In this document: positions 43,127-54,551 of the stretch, one piece after another
Position numbering within the stretch: position 1 is the stretch's first letter
Layout of the letters: the number at the start of each line of letters is the position of its first letter
Origin: Viridothelium virens
Taxonomy: Eukaryota > Ascomycota > Dothideomycetes > Trypetheliales > Trypetheliaceae
Length of the DNA: 64,000 bases
Direction: 5' to 3'
Assembly (NCBI GenBank): GCA_010094025.1
Contig: ML991771.1
Coordinates: forward strand, 496,001 to 560,000
Program-made: the position numbers and the translations under genes
The notes under the pieces: model-generated
Told to the model about the DNA's origin: nothing
The model's input: the letters and a program-made list of their open reading frames with translations, nothing else
Databases searched by the model: none

Positions 43127-44991
43127 AGCTCACGCTTCGACTTGATACGCCGATAGTAACTCGAATGTTACGATTCTGCTCTTCTCGATACATCTATACC
43201 CAATGACGACCGCATACTGCAAGAGAATTAATTCGCATACATTAAGTCCAGCTGCAAAGTTCTTTGGGGACTATTCGAAGCTCCTCTGCTGCTCATTTTG
43301 CCTTTCAGTCAATATCTCACCTTTTTGAATCGGTTGGCCTTCATTAGGGCATTTGTTTTCCATGATGTGCTTGCAATCATTTGCTCTTGGGAAAGACTTG
43401 GGCTACTACGGGAGAAGAAACAAGGAGTCGTCATTCAGTGTACAGTATCTCATTCGAGTGGAGCAGTCGTAGGAGGATGGTGACGCAGACAAGAGGGTTG
43501 TTGACAAAATATGATGGTTAGGAGAGGTAGATCTATGTCTTGTAGCTACAGCATGATGCAACATATATTTCCGAAGGTTTTACTTCCGCTGACTTGATCG
43601 CATGATTGCGACTCTGACGTGAGATAGCCGATCAACGTCGAAATCCTAAGTGGTTTGGTACGATGTGGGAGGTAATGGTGGTAACGGCGATTAGAGGCGC
43701 GCCACTGCTTACCCGGCTGCACCGCCTCAAAATCATGAAACCACACCGAGAAACCGCCCGAACGTCAGGTTCAAGGGAAGGCCTGCTCACACTCTATTGT
43801 TGGATTTCTAAGGTTGTTTAAGGGGTATTTGAGGGAACCTCCGGTTCATCCGCGAAAGCTTAGATAGCATCACACGTCATCTCGTACCCACATGTGGATT
43901 ATATAGCAAAGGCGAAAAAACCTTGAGACCTGCACCTGCCTACCATGCATGGCTGGATGCAGCCCCCGTCGTTTCTGAATCACGAAGTGCGATTTTGACG
44001 ATGGAATAGGCAAGGGAAGAAAGGAGGCAGAGGTCTCCCGCATCTAGGTAATTTGAGCTATTGGCAGCCGTTTTGTAGTATTCTCGGCAGGAGAATCACC
44101 CGTTTCGTAGTCCACCTGATGACATTAGATCTTTACAACGATGTACTCCGTATTAGTAGCAAATTGAATGAAGATGCACCGGATGGCTGCTGTGACAGCT
44201 AGGTGGCTAGCGTGGCTAAGTGGACGATTGCAGTGCCAAGCATTTTGGCCCGTCTGGCCCTCGGCGTGGGCGTTCCCCACTATCGCCATCAGTGCCGACT
44301 GCCCGATTGGGTGAGATCTGCCAGGCCCGGAGGCAACCCGTGGCTGCGTCTGGCCGGTCGTGAGTTTCCCTGCGAAAGACGAGGACGAGGAAGGAAGGAT
44401 TGAGAGCTACCTTATACATCCACACGTCCTTCACACTCTGCGCCTTCCTGATCATTTTTCCTCACAGAGCCTCCAAGTCTCTCCACCACCTGGTAACTTG
44501 CTGCCTCCTCACTGTCATCCATCTGCGACGCCTCGACACCCCCATCTCATCCCACCGCATTCTTTCCGTACCAAAGCCCGTTCGTCATAGCGCCAACCCG
44601 AGGTACCGGACTTTTCGAACACCTTCCAATCACTCCACCAAACCCTGAACTGCACAGTAGGACATGGCCCTGTGATCTGGCATCCGGTCAAGTCCAATTT
44701 TGCACGTTGCCTTTGTCCCTCGTTCTGGTGTACTACTGCTGTACTCCACCTCCGCAGCCTGCAATCATCCGGCCGGAAGGGATTAACTCCACTCTCGCAT
44801 CTCTGCTGTGCACAAAAGTATCCAGGCATTTTCCGACCCAATCTACACAACAGAACAATTGGCTGGCCGTCGTCTCGTAGACCTGCTCCACCAGCTTCCC
44901 TCCAGCTTCCTCTTTCATCCCCGCCGAATTTCGACCTCATACCCACATTACAAATCCAACTCTCACCACCCCGCGACCCCTGAACCTTCCA
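43127..44991. other. Long intergenic region / kinase leader
   Basis: About 1.86 kb upstream of the AGC kinase. The last ~600 bp (44,400-44,990) are pyrimidine-rich, as in long 5' leaders of fungal regulatory genes. Several short upstream ORFs are present there. I see no other gene or structured repeat. Confidence 0.5.
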
Positions 44992-47229
44992 ATGACGCAG
45001 CTTTTCCACTCGACCCCAAACCACTCGGGCATGCCTTCCGAGAAGAGACATTTTACGGGCATACCGCTCACAAACAAGCAGGTGAACAGCTCCAACACCC
45101 AGGTCTCTCAAAAGATCAAAAACTTCTTCCGCATCAATTCCAGCAATGATACCAAAGACGGCAGACAGAGTGATGGCACGCAGAGTCCAAGACCTGAGAA
45201 GCAATCAACCTTTCGTCAATCAAGATTTCTGCCTCATATCACCAGGAATCGCACAAATACAACCGCCAGCGAGGGCAATCCTCTCGACGAAGGCATGTCT
45301 CCTACTGCTCACGCAAACCCATATTTCATACATCAGGGCCCTCCCGCAATAAGACATCACAATGACGGCAGCGTACCTCCTTCTCCACCTGACACACCAA
45401 AGACACCAACCGCTCTAGCTGCCAAAGCAGACGCCCTCAATGGATCTCCGAATGAGAAGGCCACAACTGCACCAAAAGAAGAATTAGCGAGAAAACTCCG
45501 GCGAGTCGCCTCCGCACCCAATGCTCAGGGGTTGTTTACGGGCGGGAAAGATCCAGAGAGACCATCAACGGCAGAATTGGGCAAGGAACCTTTGGTTCAG
45601 CATGCAAATACATCCACGCTCAGCATGGTGGAAACCGCACCTTCCGAGACTTTGGTCATTCCCCCTGTCAACGGTCTCACAGTACCTGCACCTCGAGATT
45701 CGCTCGCTTTCCGGAGAACATACAGTTCAAACTCGATAAAAGTTCGCAACGTGGAAGTTGGACCGGGTAGCTTTGATAAGATCAAATTGATCGGAAAGGG
45801 AGACGTGGGTAAGGTCTATCTGGTGCGGGAGAAGAAATCTAGCAGGCTATATGCAATGAAGGGTGAGTTGCGTTCCGATGGATGATATGGAAGGAAGTCA
45901 TGCTAATATCTCGCAGTCCTAAGCAAAAAGGAAATGATCAAGAGAAATAAAATCAAGCGTGCCCTCGCCGAACAAGAAATTCTTGCCACCAGCAACCATC
46001 CATTCATCGTCACATTATACCACTCTTTCCAGTCAGAGGACCATCTCTACCTATGTATGGAGTATTGTAGTGGCGGCGAATTCTTCCGAGCACTACAAAC
46101 ACGGCCAAATAAATGCGTCGATGAGGACGCTGCTCGCTTCTATGCTGCGGAAGTCACTGCAGCTCTCGAATATCTACATTTGATGGGCTTCATATACCGC
46201 GATCTCAAGCCAGAGAGTAAGATGCCCCTAGATATCTGCACGCGTTCTGAAAGGTCCTTCGCTAACTAGGTTATTTTCAGACATCCTGCTCCATCAATCA
46301 GGCCACATCATGCTTTCAGACTTCGACCTCTCTAAACAATCCGAACCTGGCGGTGTTCCTACCATGATTCTTTCCTCCCGCGGCGCTACACCCACCTCCC
46401 TTCCTACAATCGATACTAAATCCTGCATTGCCGATTTCCGCACAAATTCCTTTGTCGGTACAGAGGAGTATATCGCCCCAGAGGTCATAAAAGGGTGTGG
46501 ACACACCAGCGCAGTGGATTGGTGGACGCTTGGCATTTTGATCTATGAAATGCTCTTTGGCACCACGCCGTTCAAAGGCAAGAACCGCAACGCCACCTTC
46601 GCGAATATATTACGGGACGAAGTACCCTTTCCCGAAGGTGGTGGCGCGCCTCAAGTCTCTAAGTAAGCTCTCGCCCTCCTCATGTAGCCTACCGATCCTC
46701 CACCGTCTTAGGTTTACTGATCACTTTGGCTGACTTGATACCTCTCACCCACAGTCTCTGCAAATCCCTCATCCGGAAACTCCTCATCAAAGACGAACTC
46801 CGCCGCCTCGGTTCCCGCGCTGGCGCCGCCGACGTCAAAGCCCACCCCTTCTTCCGCACCACCTCCTGGGCCCTCCTCCGACACTCTAAACCCCCCATGA
46901 TCCCCCACCAGGGGCGTACAGGCCTCGATACCGTCAACTTCCGCAATGTCAAGGAGTCGCAGTCAATGGACCTGGGCGTGCCACCCAAGATGAAGGATGG
47001 GGTTGGTGGTCTTGGTGGAGGCTTGGGGTTGAAGGGAATCAAGGGCGTGCCGCTGGATAGTGGGCTCGCGACGCCGATGGGAGAGGGGAGTGCAGTCGAG
47101 GTGGATCCGTTTGAGGAATTCAATAGTGTGACGTTGCATCATGAGGGGGATGGCGAGGATGGACGCGGAAGCGGGGTGCACAGCGATGGCCGGCATTCGG
47201 TGGGGCAGCCGGCGAGTGGAGGGCATTGA
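44992..47229 (+). CDS. nrc2: AGC serine/threonine kinase, Nrc2/Fpk1 (flippase kinase) family
   Basis: Protein kinase related to Neurospora NRC-2 and yeast Fpk1/Kin82. The yeast members phosphorylate lipid flippases, and NRC-2 affects conidiation and polar growth. Exons: 44992-45862, 45917-46216, 46281-46662 and 46755-47229 (675 aa). A disordered Ser/Pro-rich N-terminus precedes the kinase domain (about 257-560). Seen motifs are [12 protein letters not shown], the lysine in YAMKVL, YRDLKPEN, the SDFDLS loop (DFD in place of DFG, as in this AGC branch), then [13 protein letters not shown] and [15 protein letters not shown] long insert lies between DFD and the activation segment, as in phototropin/Fpk-type kinases. 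Glu-Glu-Phe near the end (DPFEEFNSV) fits an AGC tail. Confidence 0.93.
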
Positions 47230-48536
47230 TGTATCGATGGATACATCGTTTGACGGAGAATTGCAAAGAGCGGAAACAAAAGCAATGGGAGAAACTGAGG
47301 ATTTGCAAGACGTGCACAGACCGTGGGAGTCTTGTGGATATATGTACGGGTACGAGGGTTTGCTATTCCCTTTTATCTTTTCTCCATTTTTCTTTTTGGA
47401 GCAGAGCATATCACTGTCATTTAACGCACACGGGACGTCCCATGCCTCCTGTGTCTTTCACAATTTGATATGTCTCACCCATCTTTTTCCTTCTGACTCG
47501 GCGCGTCTGGGACGAGGTAGATCGTATGGCGTCTGTCCGAGTCCTAAGCCTATTCTGTGGCTGCAAAATTGTCTTTCAAGCACGTGGCGCATCTCTGTCC
47601 CGTTCAATATCCTTCTCATCTATCTCTTATGCCCGGTTCATGTTCTCACTTTTCGCTCTATTTGCTTGCTGATGTGGCGGGCGTGTTTTATGTTGCATCG
47701 GTCGACTCAGAGGCAGTGTCTTCCTCGCTCAGTGGTTTCTCAAGACTTGGACTTGGTCCATAGTTTCCCAATGTCCCTGGCTCACAGGATTGAGCTGCAC
47801 ATACGGTGTTCGGTTGGTTGTGGGCACTAGGGCGCGTCGAGACGGGTGCTTCTTATGTGACGTCTTTATATATGAGAACGTAGAGAATCAAGAGATTCGC
47901 TTCTTCAAGTCAGTCACAATCGTCCGTCCAGCCGATCGTCTAACGCCTACTTCGCACGAATAAGCGGGTGGGACCCAGTAGTGGTATTGAAACATGCAAC
48001 AGGCGGAAAGGGTATGGTTTGATCTAAATATTCAGAATTCTTCTCCCTCGAACTGATGCCAGCGTGCTATCGATGCTAAGCTCTCCGCTTTGAAGTCCAA
48101 ACTCGACCCAGAAGTGTGTTTGGCATGGTTTCACTTCTACCACCTTGTGCTTCACCAAAAGCAGTTGCTGGTCTATCACATTGTACGGGATGGTTCTGCG
48201 CTTCTTTCAGCCTTTCATCCACAGCTTTGCTGCCCCCCAAATCCGAGTCCATCTACCATGTTGTCAGCTCCAGATCTGACGACCTTGACAGCAATGACTA
48301 TGGGAATCTCTATCTTTGGCAGAGCTTGAGAGTTCCGAAATGCAGCCTTGCATGGACGACGTGGCTAGCTTGGGGCGTTTACCGTCGCATTCAGCCTTGC
48401 AATCGAACAGCTATCCTTACTCGAAGATATCATTCCAGTAGACTTAAAGCTTCAAACTTCGCACTAGCTCAGCAAAGGTCACCAAAAGTCAATGCTGGGA
48501 GTGGTGGCATCCTGCAGATGAATACTATTCACGCCC
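47230..48536. other. Intergenic, kinase 3' side / Helo-ankyrin promoter
   Basis: About 1.3 kb. Open frames here (for example 47,141-47,830) overlap the kinase stop and have cysteine- and leucine-rich, non-conserved translations, so I treat them as untranslated sequence. Confidence 0.5.
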
Positions 48537-51438
48537 ATGGACGGGGTATCTGCTGGTAAGTCTGACAGCAATAAATGTGGGGTAAAGTTGACAGTATCCA
48601 TCCTCCAGCTCTCGGTGTTGCGTCGTTCGCAGATGTCCTAATTCGTACGGTCGCTGAGATCCATGCTTTCTACAAATCCATCAAAAACGCGCCACAAACC
48701 GTGACAGCCATTCTAGCTGATCTCGAGTTGCTTAGTGACGTTTTGCAAGACTTTAGCTCCTTAGGGAGATTTCCAGAGAGGAGTGATAGCGTTACACTCG
48801 ATAAAGTGCGGACACTTTGCAATATCAAGGTCAGGAATCTTGTTGGCATTGCCGACAAGCTTAAACATGGATTTGATTCACAAGGCAAAAGCCAGCAGAT
48901 ATGGGCGAGGTGCAAGACGGTAAAGAAGGAAGAAAAACTGAGAGACTTTCGTAGGTCGCTGGAAGAGACCAAATCAACTCTGATACTAGCTCTTCACCAC
49001 CACAGCATGTGCGGGCATTCGGCGTGGCTGACAAGAAAGATGACTGACTTGATACCACAGGAAGTCATGGCATGCATTTATCACACAGGAAAAGGCATCA
49101 TCCTCTACAAAAGCTCAAAGACCCAACATTATACAAAGACGCACTGAAGATTTGCTGGAACTCAGTCAACATGTACAGGCTAATGCTGCGAAGATAGGAT
49201 CTATTTTCGCCATTATGAATGAAAAACAACTAGTAAAGCTCAACGGGCTCGACATCTTGGTGAACGGTGTCACAAACAGCCAGTTGAGGCAATCCTCAGA
49301 AACAAGTTCAATCATTGACGGCCCTCAAGCCGTCAACACTCATATCAACGGTCTACGTGAAGAAGTGAGAGCCATATCGAACCCTCTTATACCACCATAC
49401 TTTCTCGAAGCACAAGACTCCATGGCGGATCAGGCAGTTCAAAAACATTATAGAACTTTGGTGCATAGTCAGATTGCTCGCAAGCAGAGAACCAAGAGCC
49501 ATACGAAGATGTTCTACCACTCCGTCCAACACACCATGTTCGGCGATTTCCATTTCGGGACACATTTTAGAAAGATCTCAGTCTGTATTGGAGACACCAT
49601 TGTAGAAAGGACTGAAGCCACATCTTTTGTCACTTACCACCCAGCAATCTGGATTATATCCCTTGGATTTCGGTTCGTAGTCAATATCAGCTTTGAAGCA
49701 CCACTCCACTTCATCAGCCCCGTCCGACCTGTACCTAACAATGCTCTAGTCTTCGACCTTTGTAAGCAGGGAAACGTCAATGCTGTTAGACTCCTATTTC
49801 AGCGTGGAGAAGCTTCAGTTATGGATGTCGATTTACAGGGGTTTAGACCTTTGCATGTTAGTACCTTTTCGCTTATCTCCTACCCGTCTTCTCGCGACAG
49901 GGACCATCACCTTTATGCCAAAAAAAAAGAAAAAAAAGAAACTAATAGCATACCAACAGCATGCGATGATGGCAGGTCAGTACGATATGGCAAAATATCT
50001 TCTCACAGCTGGTGCCGATCCTACAGCGCACTCGTACGTGAACTCTATACGGTAATACTCTAGACCATTACGATTTTGCTCAAAGATTGACAAGAGCTTC
50101 CTTAATCACAGGCAGACACCTGTAGGTTGCCTAGGTTTCCATGGCATGTACGGCAGCCTATCCACGTGGCAAGATCTTGTGAGACTTTTCGAAGATTACA
50201 TCGAGTACGGCGACCAGAATGTGCAAAAGTACCCTTCGGATGGGTTAGAATGGACTCTTCATTACTTGCTCCATCTCGGTGAAAAGAGTTGTGATCCAAG
50301 GCTAAGGGATGAGTTCGTCCAGTGGGTCTTGAGAAGACATCGCCAAAGTATTCTTGATTCCTGCCATGAACCACTCATAGGTTTACTCGTTTCCATGGCA
50401 TTGTTACTGGGTAACGTCTTAATATTGAAGACTGTGTTGGCAATGCAACCTCGAGGAGTCACGCTTTCTTTCAGACATCATCAAACTCTTTTTCGCCAAT
50501 TGCTCATTGGCCCTCATACACAAACTGGACATATGAGCTGGATTAGGATACCGTCTCCAAAATTTAAGGAGGCCTTACAGCTTATCCATCGATATGCACA
50601 AGATTCCCACCTGACACGAAGCGAAGAGACTGCTATGTGCCACGGTTTCTGGTTCTCCCGTTGGTTCCAAATGTGGCGCAAATGGTCGAGCGAGGAATTA
50701 GACATGTTTCTGGCATTGGGGCTTAACTGCTCACAGTCACTACTTACACGCCACAAATGGCAGCTACACTCCCTCCGCCTTCTTTTCGAGCTACCAGAGT
50801 TCAATACGATCGACCAAAATCATCAGCACTCTCCTGGATACTGTTCGTCAAGCTGTTGCAGATGGGGTCTCCTCTCGTACGAACCTGATTTTTACGATAT
50901 CATCTCGTTCATCGAACCTTGGTGGGAAAGTATCAAAGAAGATATCAAGGCGACTGAGTGCCTGTGCCTAGTAAGGGATCGATTCAGAGAATTTGAGCCA
51001 ATATCGCATCGTGGAGAATGCACAGCGTCCTCGGAGCATACAGTGACATGTCAAGCCAGGTGCTTGGAGTCTTCCGCCCATACAGAATTGCTCCACATTG
51101 AGGATGATCTTGAAAACTCCCTGAACCAAGCGCCTTCCGCGACTCTTTCGAAAACCTCAGGAGACGTCTTGACAGATGAAATAGCACGGCAAAGCTCAAT
51201 ACGCGACCTGCTATTGAATCGGTATTGGGAACAAGGAGGAGTCTGGCGCAACTCATATCGGCCCGGAGAGATCTTGTGCTTCAAATGTCTTGCACAAAGG
51301 GAGCAATGGATTCCAAATGCTTCGAGAACTTCTCACGATATGTCAGGTATTGATGTCGACGCTCAGGGAACGGCTGCGGACATGCAAAGGATACCAGGTA
51401 AATTTCCAGGAGATCAAGGAAGACGTGGCCAGAGTTAG
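48537..51438 (+). CDS. Helo-like N-terminal domain plus ankyrin protein, possible self/non-self or cell-death factor
   Basis: Proposed exons: 48537-48555, 48609-49008, 49061-49856, 49960-50033 and 50112-51438 (871 aa), all in frame. The start reads MDGVSAALGVASFADVLIRT, and with HAFYKSIKNAPQTVTAILAD it resembles the N-terminal domain found on fungal STAND/NLR-like proteins (Helo-like). The region to about residue 200 is helical. A middle segment (FGDFHFGTHFRKISVCIGD, FVVNISFEAPLHF) precedes an ankyrin pair: ALVFDLCKQGNVNAVRLLFQ, then RPLH joined to HAMMAGQYDMAKYLLTAGAD. The 440-residue C-terminal half is unrecognised, rich in Trp, His and Cys. No NACHT or NB-ARC P-loop is visible. Intron 3 contains long A-runs. 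The last exon's 3' boundary is uncertain. Confidence 0.72.
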
Positions 51439-51538
51439 GTGCGGAATAGATTGGGTGGTCAATAAGCTTTTAGTTAGGATATTTTGTTCAGCGTGGACCA
51501 ATCCATAAATTCACTTCAAAGAGTTTGCAGCATGTTTC

Positions 51539-53121
51539 CTAGATAGACATATTCTTCACCTCCTCCTGAATTTCCACCACATTAATTTCCTCCTTCCCCC
51601 GATAAATCATCTCCAAATCCGGCAAATCGGTATGCTTCGCTCCCTCCAACACCTGATCAATCTCCTCCAGCGTCTTTCCCTTCGTCTCGACCCAATAATA
51701 CGCCACCAGCCCTACCATAACCACATCCCACGCGCCATTGATCATATACGTCTTCCACCCAATATTCGCCAGCGCAATCGGCATCGTCCACACAATCAGC
51801 AGCGCCACCCCATTCTCCACAAATTGGAACACTCCCATCCCATTCGCGCGCACGGGGTAGTTCAACACCTCCGGCGGATACATATACAGCAACGGCGTCC
51901 AGCCGAAACTATACGCGCCCTGAAACAAGAAGATCGCCGCCACCGTACCGTACACGCCCGACCGCGACGCCGACGTCCCGTAAACCTTCGTCAAGGCACC
52001 AACAGTAAAGAGAAAGACAGTCAGAGCAGCCGTGCAGACGACAGCCGTCGGCTTGCGGCCCCAGCGGTCCGTCGACCACGTGCCTGCAACGGAACACACG
52101 AGACACCAGGCATTGAGGATGACATTGATCTGCAGCTGGGTGGTGGTATCCGTGATGCCGGCGTTGTCGAGCATGGTGCCGAGGTAGTAGCTGGCGATGA
52201 CGTTGCCCGCGATGGTGCTGAAGACGGCGGCGGAGCAGGCGAGGAGGACGCGCTTCCGGGCGACGCGGGTGCGGACGAGCTGGGCGAGGGAGAGGGTCTC
52301 GCCGACGTTCTTCTCGTAGGCGATGGTGTCGATGATCTCCTTGTAGGCGGCGAGCACGATGGGCGAGCTGCTGTCGCCCGACGCGTACGTCTGCGCGACG
52401 ACGTGCAGCGCGGCGGACTCGCGGTTTTGGTAGGCGAGCCAGCGCGGGCTTTCCGGGATGAAGGGGATGATTGCGATGCAGAGGATGGAGGTTACGCCTT
52501 GGATGAGGGAAGGGGTGCGCCAGGACCAGGTGGAGTTGAGAGTGAAGGTGCCGTATGTGACGCCGGCTGCGATGAGGCCGCCAACGTAGTAGCAGTCGTT
52601 GAAGATGCCAAGGCCCCAGCCTCTCCAATGTAGTGGGAGTGTCTCGGCAAGGTAAGCTGGGCCAGTGAGTCCAGAGGCGCCGGTTCCGAGTCCGATTAGG
52701 ATTCGTGCGACGACGAACATGGCAATGTCCTGTGCTGCTGTTTGCAATATCACTGCCACTAGCGTGATCACCGCCGCCCAGAGGAGCGCTGGTCTGCGAC
52801 CTAGGATATCTGTCACTTTGCCCCATGTCAGGCCAGCGATGCAGCCGCCGATAAAGACCGAAGATGTCTGCAGGCCAATGGTAGCCGTGTCGAGATGGAA
52901 GTAATTCAGGTACGAAGGCAGGATATTGAGACCATTGACCATAGAGCCATCATAACCAAAAGTCTAATTTTGATCAGTAAAGATTTGGACAGGCCTGGTA
53001 TTTACTGGAATAATACCGTGGAGGTGACGATCGAACATAGCACTAGCAGCACAGCTATTAGTCTTGATGACTTTGGCACCCAAACGGGAATCCATGTTCC
53101 AGACTCTGCGTTCCCAGTCAT
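51539..53121 (-). CDS. MFS sugar transporter (hexose/lactose-permease type)
   Basis: Twelve-span proton-coupled sugar porter of the plasma membrane. Exons: 53121-53017 and 52963-51539 (509 aa). The first exon supplies MTGNAESGTWIPVW and most of span 1 (LIAVLLVLCSIVTST). The join gives TFGYDGSMVNGLN, a sugar-porter hallmark. Other signatures are KVTDILGRRPALL, ARILIGLGTGASGL, PESPRWLAYQ, STDRWGRKPTA, YPPEVLNYPVRANGMG and VETKGKTLEEID. Length and motif order are normal. The exact sugar cannot be inferred. A GC-rich core (about 51,900-52,560) creates a 333-codon antisense ORF that I regard as spurious. Confidence 0.94.
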
Positions 53122-54551
53122 GTCGCGTTAGAATCGGAGGGACTACTGATTGCAAGCCAAGCGCAAGGAATTGACAGCCTTTCGAGGACTGAAACAACCA
53201 GAATAGCCTAGCTTCTTGCAATCACTGGTGAGTTAGAAAGAGAACAATGGCAGCCAGCTTCTTCATTCATATATGCCTGCGGACGCACCGAGAGATACGA
53301 GATGCGATGGAAATGGCGCACGAAGTACGACTACTCACAGCACCCCGTGATCACGGGCAAGACCCATATCGCAGAAGATAATTGGCAAAATGATATTGTT
53401 GCCCTCCTGGAAACGTATCACCGTATCTTAGCATTTGCGGGGTCATACATATCAATGGTCTGCAGACCCCGGTTGATGATCCTCGCTTGTTATCATGCAG
53501 GCAAGTGGTTCCTGTGCTACTCCGTAGAGACATCAATATGGAAAGTCGGAAGTCCATGTGGCCTGATTCACATAGACCAGGAGGAAGTTCTAAGCATCTT
53601 CTCGGCGAAAAATCTAAATCCTAAAAGTAAGAGAGAGGGGGTTGAGTTGGCAGGGATGAAGTGGTGTGGTTGCGGTACCTTTAATCAGAGCTCGTTGCAC
53701 GGAGAAATGTTCCACCGAGATCGCCAAAACAAGATCCATGCCGGTGGTCATAAGAAGTAACCGAAGTCCATCTTTGTTCATCATGTTTCGATTGATTACA
53801 AGGAGCAATGTTCGCGCTGACTCTGTTCTTCTAGGTCTCATATACAGAATGAAATATTTGTCGTTTCATGTCTTCGAAGAGAAGGGATTGTCTTCCTATC
53901 CATCCTATATAACCAGTGTGAGCAACACTATAGCCTCTACGCCTCGCCAGTTGGAGTCGTTCTGTAAAGAATCTTAGGCCGCCGTTTTGCTTCGGAGAGC
54001 AGAAGCTAAGAGAGCTTGCGATAGAAACATGGCCACCCGCTCAAGATAGCGTCATCGAGAGAAGAACTCGACAACTTTTAAACCCAAGTAAAGATAGCTT
54101 ATGTAGAAGCAAAACCAATGGAGCCTCCCTCGCTCGTAAACGTGCAATGACTTTGGGTATACACGAAATATTGCTGTAAAAGACAAAGAACGCCGCCAGA
54201 GAATCGAGCGAAGGCTATGATTTTTGATCATTAAAGTGCACGTAATGACGCTTTGAGCCTGAGTATGCGGTGGCTGAACGGTTTTAGGACGACGCAGGTG
54301 CACCAATGTTCGAAATTGGAGGGAATGCTGGATGGAGGGAAGATCAGGTCCAAAGAAAGCATGCCGGGGAGTTCGAATAAAGAGGCAACGGAAAGATCCG
54401 ACTCTGAATTAGTGGCGAAGGAGAGACCACCCCAAGAATCTAGTGCAATCAAAATACCCTCCAAGAAATCGTGGTTATAAATCCACGTGCAAGAACAACC
54501 TCTGCCATAGAGAAGGGACTGCAGTTGATGAGTGCGGTTTCCATCCCCTCC
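53122..54551. other. Intergenic, sugar transporter / TRF-like gene
   Basis: About 1.4 kb upstream of the transporter and downstream of the TRF-like gene. A 152-codon plus-strand ORF at 53,302-53,760 is cysteine- and histidine-rich without a recognisable fold, and I do not call it. Confidence 0.45.

Noticed and set aside
51632-52633. 333-codon plus-strand ORF opposite the sugar transporter
   Set aside because: Arg/His/Gly-rich nonsense translation caused by the GC-rich sense codons of the transporter; no motifs.
53302-53760. 152-codon plus-strand ORF beside the transporter
   Set aside because: No recognisable fold, no splice support and an unusual Cys/His/Trp composition; most likely chance in the intergenic region.
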